Positions 36,464-45,063 of a DNA stretch of 64,000 nt are shown piece by piece. Under the pieces are notes generated by a model. It ran no database searches. It saw only the letters and a program-made list of their open reading frames with translations, and had not been told where the DNA came from. Position numbers and translations under genes: made by a program. This stretch comes from Chryseobacterium gleum (lineage in GTDB: Bacteria; Bacteroidota; Bacteroidia; Flavobacteriales; Flavobacteriaceae): contig CAMDGB010000007.1 in NCBI GenBank assembly GCA_945897915.1, forward strand, positions 19,117 to 83,116, written 5' to 3'. Each line of letters begins with the position of its first letter. Positions within the stretch are counted from its first letter, which is position 1.

Positions 36464-37642
36464 TTATTTGAATGCAGAAAGACCAGTAATATCCATTCCT
36501 GTTATCAATAAATGAATGTCGTGCGTTCCTTCATAAGTAACAACCGATTCTAAATTCATCATATGACGCATGATAGAATATTCGCCTGTAATTCCCATTC
36601 CGCCTAACATTTGACGTGCATCACGAGCAATGGTTAAAGCCATGTCAACATTATTTCTTTTGGCCATAGAAATTTGAGCTGTTGTAGCTCTTCCTTCATT
36701 TCTTAATACGCCTAATCGCCAAGTTAATAATTGCGCTTTTGTGATTTCAGTAATCATTTCTGCTAATTTCTTTTGTTGCAATTGTGTCGCCCCAATTGGT
36801 TTGTCAAATTGAATTCTTTCTTTAGAATAACGCAAAGCCGTATCGTAACAATCCATAGCGGCGCCAATTGCACCCCAAGCAATTCCATAACGTGCAGAAT
36901 CCAAACACCCTAGCGGTGCGCCAAGTCCAGATTTATTTGGTAATAAATTTTCTTTTGGCACTTTTACGTTATCAAAAATAAGTTCTCCCGTTGCCGAAGC
37001 ACGTAACGACCATTTATTATGTGTTTCTGGAGTGGTAAACCCTTCCATACCTCTTTCTACAATTAATCCATGAATTCTTCCTTCTTCATTTTTTGCCCAA
37101 ACTATAGCGATGTCTGCAAAAGGCGAATTTGAAATCCACATCTTAGCACCATTTAAAAGATAATGATCGCCCATATCTTTAAAGTTACTAATCATACTTC
37201 CTGGGTCTGATCCGTAATTTGGTTCTGTTAAACCGAAACAACCAATCATTTCTCCAGTAGCTAATTTTGGTAAATATTTCATGCGTTGTGCTTCGTTTCC
37301 GTATTTCCAAATTGGGTACATGACTAATGAAGATTGAACAGAAGAAGTAGAACGCACACCAGAATCGCCTCTTTCAATTTCTTGCATGATTAATCCGTAA
37401 GAAATTTGATCTAATCCCGCACCACCATATTCCACTGGAATATAGGGTCCAAAACCACCAATTTCTCCCAATCCTTTTACAATTTGTTTTGGAAATTCAG
37501 CACGCTGTGCATAGTCTTCAATAATTGGAGAAACCTCTTTTTTTACCCATGCTCTTGCTGCATCACGAACTAATTTGTGCTCTTCTGATAATAAATCGTC
37601 TAACAAATAATAATCTGGTGATTGAAATAAATCTGGTTTCAT
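36464..37642 (-). CDS. Glutaryl-CoA dehydrogenase-type acyl-CoA dehydrogenase
   Basis: 392 aa from the ATG at 37642 (MKPDLFQS). The ORF track starts at a TTG upstream of the promoter, so that start is rejected. Acyl-CoA dehydrogenase domains are in order: N-terminal helices, beta domain (CFGLTEPNYGSDPGSM) and C-terminal FAD/dimer domain (MLGGMGITGEYSIMRHMMNLE). VVTYEGTHDIHLLITGMDITG carries the catalytic Glu in the glutaryl-CoA dehydrogenase form (TYEGTHDIH). It probably oxidises and decarboxylates glutaryl-CoA to crotonyl-CoA in lysine/tryptophan breakdown, passing electrons to ETF. Monocistronic. Confidence 0.9.
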   Translation of the reverse strand: MKPDLFQSPDYYLLDDLLSEEHKLVRDAARAWVKKEVSPIIEDYAQRAEFPKQIVKGLGEIGGFGPYIPVEYGGAGLDQISYGLIMQEIERGDSGVRSTSSVQSSLVMYPIWKYGNEAQRMKYLPKLATGEMIGCFGLTEPNYGSDPGSMISNFKDMGDHYLLNGAKMWISNSPFADIAIVWAKNEEGRIHGLIVERGMEGFTTPETHNKWSLRASATGELIFDNVKVPKENLLPNKSGLGAPLGCLDSARYGIAWGAIGAAMDCYDTALRYSKERIQFDKPIGATQLQQKKLAEMITEITKAQLLTWRLGVLRNEGRATTAQISMAKRNNVDMALTIARDARQMLGGMGITGEYSIMRHMMNLESVVTYEGTHDIHLLITGMDITGLSAFK

Positions 37643-37673
37643 ATGTGAATTTTTTATAAATCGATTTGAATGA

Positions 37674-37703
37674 CAAAAGTAATTATTTTTTAACAAAAGT
37701 AAA
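37674..37703 (-). promoter_or_regulatory. Promoter of the glutaryl-CoA dehydrogenase gene
   Basis: Minus strand TTTA, an 18-nt spacer, then TACTTTTG at 37674-37681. A second TACTTTTG lies at 37694-37701, so the box is duplicated. The -7 is about 31 nt before the ATG at 37642 and supports that start. Confidence 0.55.
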
Positions 37704-37741
37704 TTGAATTGTTAGATTTATTAGAAAACAAAAGTTAAAAA

Positions 37742-38458
37742 TTACATTTTCAAATAAAATTCATTTGTTAGTTCAATGTATTCTGGCGTGTATTGATGAC
37801 GAGAAGTTTCAATAATTAATTCATCAATACTTGGCGGTTGTTCTATTCGAGTAAATGCTAATAAACTTCTTTTAATTTCAGAAGTTGGTGTGCCTTTTAC
37901 TCGTGTTATTTTTAGAGGAAACAATAAAGATTGTTTTGCTAAAGCGATGAAATTTTCTTCCGCAGAATAAGGAATAATTACAGAAAAGATTCCGTTTTCT
38001 GATAGTAATAAATACGCTGCTTCTATTAATTCATCAAAAGGTAATGCATCAGTAAAACGAGCTAAATCTCTTGATTCGTTGTCTGTTTTATAATCTTCAG
38101 AATAAAATGGCGGATTGGAAACAATAACATCATATTGCTCTTCAATTTCTTGTAATTCTTCTACAAACTCATCTAAACACGCATGATAACAAAATAATCG
38201 GTCTGCCCAAGGCGAGTTTTCAAAATTAGCTACACATTCTTCATAAGCATTTTCTTCAATTTCAATAGCATCAATTTGATCTGAGTTACTTCTTTGGGCT
38301 AACATAAGAGAAATTATTCCCGTTCCAGCTCCAATATCAAGTATGTTATATGGATTGTTAATTAGCGGTGTCCAAGCACCCAATAAAACAGCATCTGTTC
38401 CCACTTTCATGGCAGATTTTTCTTGTTCAACTGAAAATTGTTTGAATTTGAACATCAT
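37742..38458 (-). CDS. trmN6: tRNA1(Val) adenine-37 N6-methyltransferase
   Basis: 238 aa SAM-dependent methyltransferase. ILDIGAGTGIISLMLAQR is the SAM-binding motif I, IDAIEIEENAYEEC motif II, and VSNPPFYSE the NPPF active site of N6-adenine methyltransferases. KVGTDAVLLGAW near the N-terminus is the family block of YfiC/TrmN6. It should methylate A37 of tRNA-Val in the cytoplasm. It lies 51 nt after rimM, probably in the rpsP operon, fitting a translation theme. Confidence 0.88.
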   Translation of the reverse strand: MMFKFKQFSVEQEKSAMKVGTDAVLLGAWTPLINNPYNILDIGAGTGIISLMLAQRSNSDQIDAIEIEENAYEECVANFENSPWADRLFCYHACLDEFVEELQEIEEQYDVIVSNPPFYSEDYKTDNESRDLARFTDALPFDELIEAAYLLLSENGIFSVIIPYSAEENFIALAKQSLLFPLKITRVKGTPTSEIKRSLLAFTRIEQPPSIDELIIETSRHQYTPEYIELTNEFYLKM

Positions 38459-38509
38459 ATATTAAATTATGAATGTTGAGTAACGAATGTTGAATGTTGA
38501 AGTTATTTG

Positions 38510-39037
38510 CTAATCCAAATACAAATCCACTAAACCAATTGGTGTGTTTAAAACCAATTCTTTTTCTTTTCTATTGACTTCTATAATAAAAGAGTCAATC
38601 ATAGGAACTAAAACTTGTTTTTTACCTTTGAAAATTTCAAAAATGGGTTGAGCAGCATTATCCAATATGGCGTGAACAGTACCAATATCGCCTAAACGTT
38701 GATCTGTAACTTTAAAACCAATAATTTCGTGATAATAAAACTTATTACCTTCTAGTTTTGGCAATAAAGCAAGTGGCAAATACACTTCTAAATTTTTCAT
38801 GTTGTCGGCTTCTAGTTCCGTATCAACATCTTCAAATTTAACTCTAAGAAATTTATCTCTATGAATGGAAGATTTTACAATAAAAAATGGAACCAGATTT
38901 TTATTGTATTCAATAAAAACTGATTCCAAATTTTGATAAAGTTCAGGTTCATCTGTATCTAAAAAGATAAGTAATTCCCCTTTGAAACTAAATTTTTTAG
39001 CGATTTTGCCTAAATAGAAACATTCATCTTTACGCAT
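38510..39037 (-). CDS. rimM: 16S rRNA processing protein RimM
   Basis: 175 aa. The N-terminal RimM barrel begins CFYLGKIAKKFSFKGELLIFLDTD, and the C-terminal PRC-barrel half contains YYHEIIGFKVTDQRLGDIGTVHAI and PMIDSFIIEVNRKEKELVL. It assists maturation of the 30S head and binds ribosomal protein S19. The gene follows rpsP by 12 nt, the usual rpsP-rimM pairing. Confidence 0.95.
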   Translation of the reverse strand: MRKDECFYLGKIAKKFSFKGELLIFLDTDEPELYQNLESVFIEYNKNLVPFFIVKSSIHRDKFLRVKFEDVDTELEADNMKNLEVYLPLALLPKLEGNKFYYHEIIGFKVTDQRLGDIGTVHAILDNAAQPIFEIFKGKKQVLVPMIDSFIIEVNRKEKELVLNTPIGLVDLYLD

Positions 39038-39049
39038 TATCGCAGTATA

Positions 39050-39835
39050 TTAAGCTTCTTTTTCTTCGTTGTTTTCTTCAGCAGCAGGAGCTTCTGTAGT
39101 TTCTTCTGTAATAGCTTCAACTTCTTCTTCTGTAGCAACTTCTTCTGTTACTTCAGCGGCAGCTTCAACTTCAACAACTTCTTCTACAGCAACTTCTTCT
39201 GTTACTTCAGCAGCAGCTTCAACTTCAACAACTTCTTCTACAGCAACTTCTTCTGTTATTTCAGCAGCAGCTTCAGCTTCAACTTCAACAACTTCTTCTA
39301 CAGCAACTTCTTCTACAGCAACTTCTTCTACAGCAACTTCTTCTGTTACTTCAGCAGCGGCTTCAACTACTTCTTCTACTTTTAAAGCATCGGCAATAGC
39401 GGCTATACGTTTTTCGTTTGCTACTTGTTCTGCTTTAAAAGCTTTAGTTTTAGCATCCGCTTGCGCTTTGCTTAAACCGTCTTTTTTAGCATCAACTTTT
39501 CCAGATTTAGCATCTAACCATGTTGCTAATTTGGCATCTGCTTGTTCTTGTGTTAAAGCACCTTTTCTTACACCTCCATCTAAATGATATTTCAATAAAG
39601 CGCCTTTATAAGATAAAATTGCTTTAGCCGTGTCAGTTGGTTGTGCACCATTGTGTAACCATTGAACAGCACTATCAATATTTAAATCAATAGTTGCAGG
39701 ATTAGTGTTTGGATTGTATGTACCTATTTTTTCTAGGTATTTACCATCTCTTTTTGCGCGGGCATCTGCCGCTACGATCCAGAAAAAAGGTTTTCCTTTT
39801 TTACCATGTCTTTGTAATCTAATTTTTACTGGCAT
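39050..39835 (-). CDS. rpsP: 30S ribosomal protein S16 with very long acidic repeat tail
   Basis: 261 aa, against about 80-90 aa for a minimal S16. Residues 1-80 are ordinary S16 (MPVKIRLQRHGKKGKPFFWIV, YLEKIGTYNPNTNP). Residues about 80-155 form a Lys/Ala-rich helical extension common in Bacteroidota. From about 155 on the tail is low-complexity Glu/Val/Ala (EVAVEEVVEVEAAAEVTE repeated), encoded by DNA repeats (39093-39380). The core should assemble into the 30S body; the tail is dispensable-looking and probably disordered. First gene of the rpsP-rimM(-trmN6) operon, with a strong promoter. Confidence 0.95.
   Translation of the reverse strand: MPVKIRLQRHGKKGKPFFWIVAADARAKRDGKYLEKIGTYNPNTNPATIDLNIDSAVQWLHNGAQPTDTAKAILSYKGALLKYHLDGGVRKGALTQEQADAKLATWLDAKSGKVDAKKDGLSKAQADAKTKAFKAEQVANEKRIAAIADALKVEEVVEAAAEVTEEVAVEEVAVEEVAVEEVVEVEAEAAAEITEEVAVEEVVEVEAAAEVTEEVAVEEVVEVEAAAEVTEEVATEEEVEAITEETTEAPAAEENNEEKEA
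39093..39380 (-). repeat. Coding tandem repeats in the rpsP tail
   Basis: An 18-codon (54-bp) unit recurs; for example the block starting ACTTCTTCTACAGC at 39177 reappears at 39231. Inside the third unit a 15-bp sub-unit, ACAGCAACTTCTTCT, is repeated three times (about 39300-39344). All lengths are multiples of 3, so the frame is kept. Nearly identical units suggest recent slippage or recombination. Confidence 0.85.
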
Positions 39836-39854
39836 AATCTTGTGGATTAAATTT

Positions 39855-39869
39855 GAGGTACTCGACCTC
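39855..39869 (-). promoter_or_regulatory. Hairpin in the rpsP leader
   Basis: GAGGT and ACCTC pair around a 5-nt loop in the roughly 45-nt mRNA leader of rpsP, 20 nt before its start codon. It might be part of ribosomal-protein feedback control. Small stem, so uncertain. Confidence 0.35.
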
Positions 39870-39884
39870 GGTTAATTAAGGGTG

Positions 39885-39914
39885 CAAAGATAATAATAAT
39901 TATCAATTTTCAAT
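39885..39914 (-). promoter_or_regulatory. Promoter of the rpsP-rimM operon
   Basis: Minus strand ATTG (39911-39914), exactly 18 nt, then TATCTTTG (39885-39892): a near-ideal Bacteroidota promoter. Confidence 0.75.
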
Positions 39915-39958
39915 GTTCAATGTTCAATTATTTTTAAATCAGCGTTTTAGTATGTTTT

Positions 39959-39984
39959 TTGACATTGATATTTGACATTGATAT
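39959..39984 (+). repeat. Direct repeat TTGACATTGATAT x2
   Basis: Two adjacent 13-bp copies lie just before the dipeptidase gene. The second copy supplies the TTTG of that gene's promoter. Confidence 0.6.
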
Positions 39985-40000
39985 TGAATTCGTATATTTG
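39971..40000 (+). promoter_or_regulatory. Promoter of the M20 dipeptidase gene
   Basis: TTTG (39971-39974), 18 nt, TATATTTG (39993-40000): full consensus. The leader to the ATG at 40018 is only about 12 nt. Confidence 0.8.
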
Positions 40001-40017
40001 AGCTTTATAAAATAATC

Positions 40018-41409
40018 ATGGAAAACATAAAACAATACGTTCAGGAAAATAAAGAACGTTTTATTAAAGAATTAATTGAATTACTAAAAATGCCTTCTGT
40101 TAGTGCAGATAGCGCGTATGCTCAAGATGTAATTAATACTGCAGAAGCTGTAAAATCTAGCTTGGAAAAAGCTGGATGTGATGTAGTAGAAATGTGCGAA
40201 ACACCAGGATATCCAATCGTTTACGGGCATAAAATAATTGATCCTAATTTGCCAACCATTTTGGTATACGGTCATTATGATGTGCAGCCCGCAGATCCAA
40301 TAGAATTATGGACGTCTCCACCATTTGAACCTGTAATTAAAGTTACAGAAATTCATCCAGAAGGTGCAATTTTTGCTCGTGGCGCTTGTGACGACAAAGG
40401 TCAAATGTACATGCATGTAAAAGCTTTTGAATATATGATTGCAAGTAATAATTTACCTTGTAACGTAAAATTTATGATTGAAGGAGAAGAAGAAGTTGGT
40501 TCTAAAAGCTTAAGTTGGTTCGTGGAACGCCACCAGGAAAAATTATCTTGTGATGTAATTTTAATTTCAGATACGGGAATGATTTCAAACACGCAACCTT
40601 CCATTACAACGGGTTTACGTGGTTTAAGTTATGTAGAAGTGGAGGTAACTGGCCCAAATAGAGATTTACATTCTGGTTTATATGGTGGAGCTGTAGCGAA
40701 TCCAATTAATATATTAACCAAAATGATTGCTTCTTTACACGATGAAAATAATCATATTACAATTCCAGGTTTTTACGACGGTGTGGAAGAATTATCGCCA
40801 GAAGAAAGAGCCGAAATGGCAAAAAGACCTTATTCTGAAGACGAATATAAAAAAGCATTAAATATTGCAGATACCTTCGGAGAAGCAAGTTACACTACAA
40901 ATGAGAGAAATTCTATTCGTCCTACTTTAGATGTAAATGGAATTTGGGGTGGCTACACTGGTGAAGGGGCAAAAACTGTAATTGCAAGTAAAGCATTTGC
41001 AAAAATTTCGATGCGATTGGTTCCAAATCAAGATTGGGAAAACATAACAGAATTATTTAAAAAATACTTTGAAAGCATTGCGCCAAGTGCCGTGACCGTG
41101 AAGGTAACACCTCATCACGGCGGACAAGGCTATGTAACGCCAACTGACAGTATTGGCTATCAAGCTGCAAATAAAGCATATACAGAATCATTTGGTGTTG
41201 CGGCTATTCCGGTTCGATCGGGTGGCAGTATTCCAATTGTTGCTTTGTTTGAAAAAGAATTGAAAAGCAAAACAATTTTAATGGGATTTGGTTTAGACAG
41301 TGACGCCATTCATTCGCCAAATGAACATTACGGAATTTTTAATTATATGAAAGGTATTGAAACCATTCCGTTGTTTTACAAATACTTTACAGAGCTGCAC
41401 ACTAAATAA
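40018..41409 (+). CDS. M20-family dipeptidase
   Basis: 463 aa, no signal peptide, cytoplasmic. Zinc-site blocks: LVYGHYDVQPADPIELWTSPPF (His ligand), RGACDDKGQMYMH (bridging Asp), IEGEEEVGSKSL (Glu ligand and catalytic Glu), and a late GFGLDSDAIHSPNEHYG with a His ligand. A dimerisation (lid) domain lies between (DLHSGLYGGAVANP). It is closest to the carnosinase/CNDP-like branch of M20, so it likely cleaves dipeptides. Single gene with its own strong promoter. Confidence 0.92.
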   Translation: MENIKQYVQENKERFIKELIELLKMPSVSADSAYAQDVINTAEAVKSSLEKAGCDVVEMCETPGYPIVYGHKIIDPNLPTILVYGHYDVQPADPIELWTSPPFEPVIKVTEIHPEGAIFARGACDDKGQMYMHVKAFEYMIASNNLPCNVKFMIEGEEEVGSKSLSWFVERHQEKLSCDVILISDTGMISNTQPSITTGLRGLSYVEVEVTGPNRDLHSGLYGGAVANPINILTKMIASLHDENNHITIPGFYDGVEELSPEERAEMAKRPYSEDEYKKALNIADTFGEASYTTNERNSIRPTLDVNGIWGGYTGEGAKTVIASKAFAKISMRLVPNQDWENITELFKKYFESIAPSAVTVKVTPHHGGQGYVTPTDSIGYQAANKAYTESFGVAAIPVRSGGSIPIVALFEKELKSKTILMGFGLDSDAIHSPNEHYGIFNYMKGIETIPLFYKYFTELHTK

Positions 41410-41423
41410 AAAGAAGCAATTAA

Positions 41424-41454
41424 TTTGCGAAAAGAAAACTTAATTATATATTTG
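41424..41454 (+). promoter_or_regulatory. Promoter of tRNA-Leu(TAG)
   Basis: TTTG (41424-41427), 19 nt, TATATTTG (41447-41454), 13 nt before the tRNA. The -7 context TTATATTTGCACTC is shared with the tRNA-Leu(CAA) promoter. Confidence 0.8.
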
Positions 41455-41467
41455 CACTCCAATTATC

Positions 41468-41549
41468 GCGGGTATGGTGAAATTGGTAGACACGCCAGAC
41501 TTAGGATCTGGTGCCGCAAGGTGTGAAGGTTCGAGTCCTTTTACCCGTA
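41468..41549 (+). tRNA. tRNA-Leu, anticodon TAG
   Basis: An 82-nt cloverleaf: acceptor GCGGGTA/TACCCGT (one G-T pair), D-loop with TTGGTAGA, anticodon stem CCAGA/TCTGG around CTTAGGA (anticodon TAG, reads CUA/CUG-type codons), a long variable arm as in class II tRNAs, and T-loop TTCGAGT. CCA is not encoded. The ORF at 41474 on this strand is a translation artefact of the tRNA. Confidence 0.95.
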
Positions 41550-41550
41550 C

Positions 41551-41585
41551 AAAAAAAGCTCAAAACATTGTTTTGAGCTTTTTTT
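41551..41585. terminator. Terminator after tRNA-Leu(TAG), shared with the converging heme operon
   Basis: AAGCTCAAAAC and GTTTTGAGCTT form an 11-bp stem with an ATT loop, with A-run before and T-run after. The cytochrome gene's stop (41584) lies at its edge, so it works in both directions. Confidence 0.9.
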
Positions 41586-41988
41586 ATTTTATACTCAACA
41601 TGTACATTTCTAAAGCTTGTAATTCTTTGTCCGTCATGGTTTTTGTAATTTCTAAATTGGCTTTCATAATTTCATATTGTGATGGGTCAACAATAGGATC
41701 CGTTTCACCTTGTAAGAACAAAGAAATACTTGCTTTTTTGTCTGTATACATTTTAGAAATGTCTTTTATACTTGGTCCGGAAGTTGCAACATCTGCTTTA
41801 TGACAAGTGGCGCACATGCCTTTCCCTTCAAAAAGTTCTTTTCCTAATGCTTCAGATGAAAGCACAGAATTTGCGCCTTTATTTTCTTTAGTAGAATTTT
41901 CCATAGCATTGTTCTCTTTTTTTTCGCCACAACGAATAAAACTGAAAACTATTGATATTATTAGAAGGAATTGCAAATACAATTTCAT
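41584..41988 (-). CDS. Small c-type cytochrome lipoprotein
   Basis: 134 aa. The signal (LLIISIVFSFIRC) has a lipobox with Cys20. A low-complexity Asn/Lys/Glu linker leads to one heme c site, CATCHK (Cys59, Cys62, His63). An axial Met may come from IMKANLEI or KTMTDKEL. Probably a periplasm-facing electron carrier. It is the last gene of the heme biosynthesis operon, 7 nt after hemB. Its partner is unknown. Confidence 0.88.
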   Translation of the reverse strand: MKLYLQFLLIISIVFSFIRCGEKKENNAMENSTKENKGANSVLSSEALGKELFEGKGMCATCHKADVATSGPSIKDISKMYTDKKASISLFLQGETDPIVDPSQYEIMKANLEITKTMTDKELQALEMYMLSIK

Positions 41989-41995
41989 AATTAAT

Positions 41996-42997
41996 TTATT
42001 GTTTATTTAATAATAAAATGGCTGCTTCTTTCGCAAAATAAGTCGAAATTAAACTGGCTCCAGCACGTTTGATGCACATTAATTGTTCCATCATAATTTT
42101 GTCGTGGTCTAACCAACCTCTTTCTGAAGCTGCTTTAATCATAGCATATTCACCAGATACATGAAAAACTGTTACGGGAACATTCACCGCGTTTTTCACT
42201 TCGCGAACAATATCTAAATAGGCGATTCCGGGTTTCACCATAACCATATCGGCACCTTCTTCTACATCCCAAAGTGCTTCTTTGATGGCTTCGATACGAT
42301 TGGCGTAATCCATTTGGTAGGTTTTTTTATCCTTCGGAACTTTCACATCAGCTTCTCTTGGTGCGCTGTCTAAAGCATCACGAAACGGACCATAAAATGC
42401 CGAAGCATATTTAGCCGAATAACTCATAATGCCCACGTTTTGAAAACCAGCCGCATCCAAACCTTGGCGCAAACGCAATACGCGTCCGTCCATCATATCG
42501 CTTGGCGCAACAAAATCGGCTCCTGCTTGCGCATGCGAAACAGCCATTTTTACTAAAGCGTCGTTGGTAGCATCATTCGCCACATCGCCGTTTTCTGTAA
42601 TTCCGTCGTGACCATAAATAGAATACGGGTCTAATGCCACATCAGGCATTACAATCATTTCTGGACAAGCAGTTTTGATAGCACTAATAGCTTGTTGCAT
42701 CAATCCGTTTGAATTCCACGCTTCTTTGCCTGTGTTGTCTTTTAAAGATTCATCTACTTTCACATAGATATTCACGGCACGTATTCCTAAATCGAATACT
42801 TCTTGAATTTCTTTCACCGTTAAATCAATCGAACGACGAAAAATTCCTGGCATCGATGGAATTTCAACTTGCACATTTTCTCCCTCTGCAATAAACATCG
42901 GAAACATAAAATCGCTCGGACTTAATGTGGTTTCGCGAACTAAACTTCTTATGGATTCGTTTACTCTTAAACGACGTCCTCTTTGTAATGGAAACAT
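41996..42997 (-). CDS. hemB: Delta-aminolevulinate dehydratase (porphobilinogen synthase)
   Basis: 333 aa. Joins two 5-aminolevulinates into porphobilinogen. Active-site lysines are visible: Lys196 in SYSAKYAS and Lys255 in MVKPGIAYLD. The metal region reads DVALDPYSIYGHDG, with Asp/Ala in place of the Cys triad of zinc enzymes, so it should be the Mg-dependent type. The gene is separated from hemF by 83 nt holding an inverted repeat. Confidence 0.96.
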   Translation of the reverse strand: MFPLQRGRRLRVNESIRSLVRETTLSPSDFMFPMFIAEGENVQVEIPSMPGIFRRSIDLTVKEIQEVFDLGIRAVNIYVKVDESLKDNTGKEAWNSNGLMQQAISAIKTACPEMIVMPDVALDPYSIYGHDGITENGDVANDATNDALVKMAVSHAQAGADFVAPSDMMDGRVLRLRQGLDAAGFQNVGIMSYSAKYASAFYGPFRDALDSAPREADVKVPKDKKTYQMDYANRIEAIKEALWDVEEGADMVMVKPGIAYLDIVREVKNAVNVPVTVFHVSGEYAMIKAASERGWLDHDKIMMEQLMCIKRAGASLISTYFAKEAAILLLNKQ

Positions 42998-43016
42998 ACT
43001 ATTCTATTTTTTTGAA

Positions 43017-43074
43017 CCATTAAGGGATTAAGTTTATTAAGGGTTTGACTAAATTTTTCTTAATCTCTTAATGG
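43017..43074. repeat. Long inverted repeat between hemF and hemB
   Basis: CCATTAAGGGATTAAG (43017-43032) pairs with CTTAATCTCTTAATGG (43059-43074), 15 of 16 positions, around a 26-nt loop. It occupies most of the intergenic gap inside the heme operon. It looks like a mobile or palindromic intergenic repeat, or an mRNA-stability hairpin. Confidence 0.65.
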
Positions 43075-43080
43075 TTTAAT

Positions 43081-43983
43081 TTATACCCAATTTATAGGTT
43101 TTTCTAATACTTTTATTGTTTTTTCTTCTTCACTTCCCGCCTCAGGATGATGGTCGTAATGCCATTGCACATGTGGCGGTAAACTCATTAATATACTTTC
43201 TATTCTTCCATTGGTTTTTAAGCCAAATAACGTGCCTTTGTCGTGCACCAAATTGAATTCGACATAACGACCACGGCGTATTTCTTGCCAAGTTCTTTGT
43301 TCGGCTGAATAAGGTAGCTCTTTTCTTTTTGCTGCAATTGGAACATAGGCTTCAAGGAATGAATTTCCCACTTCGGTTACAAAATTAAACCAATCTTCCA
43401 TTTTCATGGTTTCGGTTTCTTTGCAATAATCGAAAAATAAACCGCCTATTCCACGCGCTTCATTTCTGTGAGCGTTCCAAAAGTAATCGTCACATTGTTT
43501 TTTGTATTTCGGATAAAATTCTGGATGGTGTTTGTCGCAAGCGGTTTTACAAGTTTGATGAAAATGAATCGCATCTTCTTCAAACAAATAATAGGGCGTT
43601 AAATCTTGGCCTCCGCCAAACCAACTATTAATTATTTTTCCGTTGTCGTCATACATTTCAAAATAACGCCAATTAGCATGTACCGTTGGCGCCATTGGAT
43701 TTTTTGGGTGAATGACCAAACTCAATCCGCAAGCAAAGAAATCGGCTTCGCCTACGTTGAACATTTTTTGCATGGCTTCCGGTAATTTTCCATGAACCGC
43801 AGAAATATTAACGCCGCCTTTTTCAAAAACTTGCCCGTTTTCAATTACGCGTGTTCTTCCACCACCGCCTTCAGGACGTTCCCAAATGTCTTCACGGAAT
43901 TTGGCAACACCATCCACTTCCTCTAATTTGGAAGTGATTTGGTTTTGGAGGTTTTGGATGTAGGCGTTGAATTTGTTTTTCAT
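43081..43983 (-). CDS. hemF: Oxygen-dependent coproporphyrinogen III oxidase
   Basis: 300 aa. Converts coproporphyrinogen III to protoporphyrinogen IX using O2. Family blocks: WERPEGGGGRTRVIENG, GVNISAVHGKLPEAM, VIHPKNPMAPTVHANWR, FGGGQDLTPYY, HRNEARGIGGLFFDY and RRGRYVEFNLVHDKGTLFGL. Cytoplasmic dimer in relatives. Its presence implies aerobic heme synthesis. Followed by hemB after the repeat-bearing gap. Confidence 0.97.
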   Translation of the reverse strand: MKNKFNAYIQNLQNQITSKLEEVDGVAKFREDIWERPEGGGGRTRVIENGQVFEKGGVNISAVHGKLPEAMQKMFNVGEADFFACGLSLVIHPKNPMAPTVHANWRYFEMYDDNGKIINSWFGGGQDLTPYYLFEEDAIHFHQTCKTACDKHHPEFYPKYKKQCDDYFWNAHRNEARGIGGLFFDYCKETETMKMEDWFNFVTEVGNSFLEAYVPIAAKRKELPYSAEQRTWQEIRRGRYVEFNLVHDKGTLFGLKTNGRIESILMSLPPHVQWHYDHHPEAGSEEEKTIKVLEKPINWV

Positions 43984-44020
43984 TTAAATTGCTTTTAGCT
44001 AATAGCTGTTGGCTGTTGGC

Positions 44021-45046
44021 TTATTTATTGTATTCTTTCACCGCCTCAACAAATGCTTTTGCATGGTCTACAGGAATATTAGGCAAAATACCATGACCTA
44101 AATTAACGATGTAATTGTCTTTTCCAAATTCGTCTATCATTTCGTGAACCATTTTTTTGATGGTTGGAATCGGCGAAAGTAAACGACTTGGGTCAAAATT
44201 TCCTTGTAACGTAATTTTTCCACCAGATAAATAACGCGCATTTCTTGGTGAACAGGTCCAATCTACTCCTAAAGCCGATGCTTTTGATTTGGACATATCG
44301 TTTAAAGCAAACCAACATCCTTTTCCGAAAACTATTACTTTAGTATCCTCCGCAAGTGCTTCCACAATTTGGTTGATGTATTGCCAAGAAAATTCTTGAT
44401 AATCTACCGGAGACAACATTCCGCCCCAAGAATCGAAAATCTGAATGGCATTACAACCTGCTTTTACTTTTTCTTTCAAATATAAAATCGTTGTGTCTGT
44501 AATTTTTTGTAATAAAACATGTGCTGCAACAGGATTGGAGAAACAAAATCCTTTAGCAATATCAAAGCTTTTTGACCCTTTCCCTTCCACAGCATAACAG
44601 AAAATCGTCCATGGCGAACCTGCGAAACCAATTAATGGCACCTCATCGTTCAACATTTGTTTGGTTAATTTGATGGCGTCAAAAACATAACCCAATGTTT
44701 CATTTACATCTGGAACAAACACTTTTTCTACATCTTGCGAAGTACGAATTGGATTTGGGATTATCGGTCCTAAATTATCTTTTAATTCTACGTGAATACC
44801 CATCGCTCTTGGTACGACCAAAATGTCTGAAAACAAAATCGCTGCATCTGGCTTAACAATACGAATCGGTTGTACCGTAATTTCAGCTGCTAATTCAGGC
44901 GTTTCGCAACGTGTAAAAAAATCATATTTATCGCGTAATGCTCTAAATTCTGGCAAATATCTTCCCGCTTGACGCATCATCCAAACCGGAGGTCGCTCTA
45001 CTTTTTCGTTATTTAAGGCCCGAAGGAATAAATCGTTTTTTATCAT
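44021..45046 (-). CDS. hemE: Uroporphyrinogen decarboxylase
   Basis: 341 aa. Removes four carboxyls from uroporphyrinogen III. The N-terminal signature [20 protein letters not shown] contains the substrate-binding Arg residues. [38 protein letters not shown] and [11 protein letters not shown] are further conserved blocks. 37 nt upstream of hemF. Confidence 0.97.
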   Translation of the reverse strand: MIKNDLFLRALNNEKVERPPVWMMRQAGRYLPEFRALRDKYDFFTRCETPELAAEITVQPIRIVKPDAAILFSDILVVPRAMGIHVELKDNLGPIIPNPIRTSQDVEKVFVPDVNETLGYVFDAIKLTKQMLNDEVPLIGFAGSPWTIFCYAVEGKGSKSFDIAKGFCFSNPVAAHVLLQKITDTTILYLKEKVKAGCNAIQIFDSWGGMLSPVDYQEFSWQYINQIVEALAEDTKVIVFGKGCWFALNDMSKSKASALGVDWTCSPRNARYLSGGKITLQGNFDPSRLLSPIPTIKKMVHEMIDEFGKDNYIVNLGHGILPNIPVDHAKAFVEAVKEYNK

Positions 45047-45063
45047 TTTTGTTTTTATTAAAA

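Noticed and set aside
36464-37696. Longer N-terminus for the glutaryl-CoA dehydrogenase
   Set aside because: The extended start is a TTG located at the predicted promoter; the ATG at 37642 fits the family length.
39093-39380. Considered as a CRISPR-like or non-coding satellite
   Set aside because: Repeats have no unique spacers and keep the rpsP frame throughout; they are coding.
39069-39587. 172-aa Ser/Thr/Ala-rich ORF antisense to rpsP
   Set aside because: Low-complexity mirror of the acidic repeat tail; the S16 frame with its promoter and operon is the real gene.
41474-41803. 109-aa plus-strand ORF starting MVKLVDTPDLGSG
   Set aside because: It begins inside tRNA-Leu(TAG), crosses the terminator and then runs antisense to the cytochrome c gene; the start is a well-known tRNA translation artefact.
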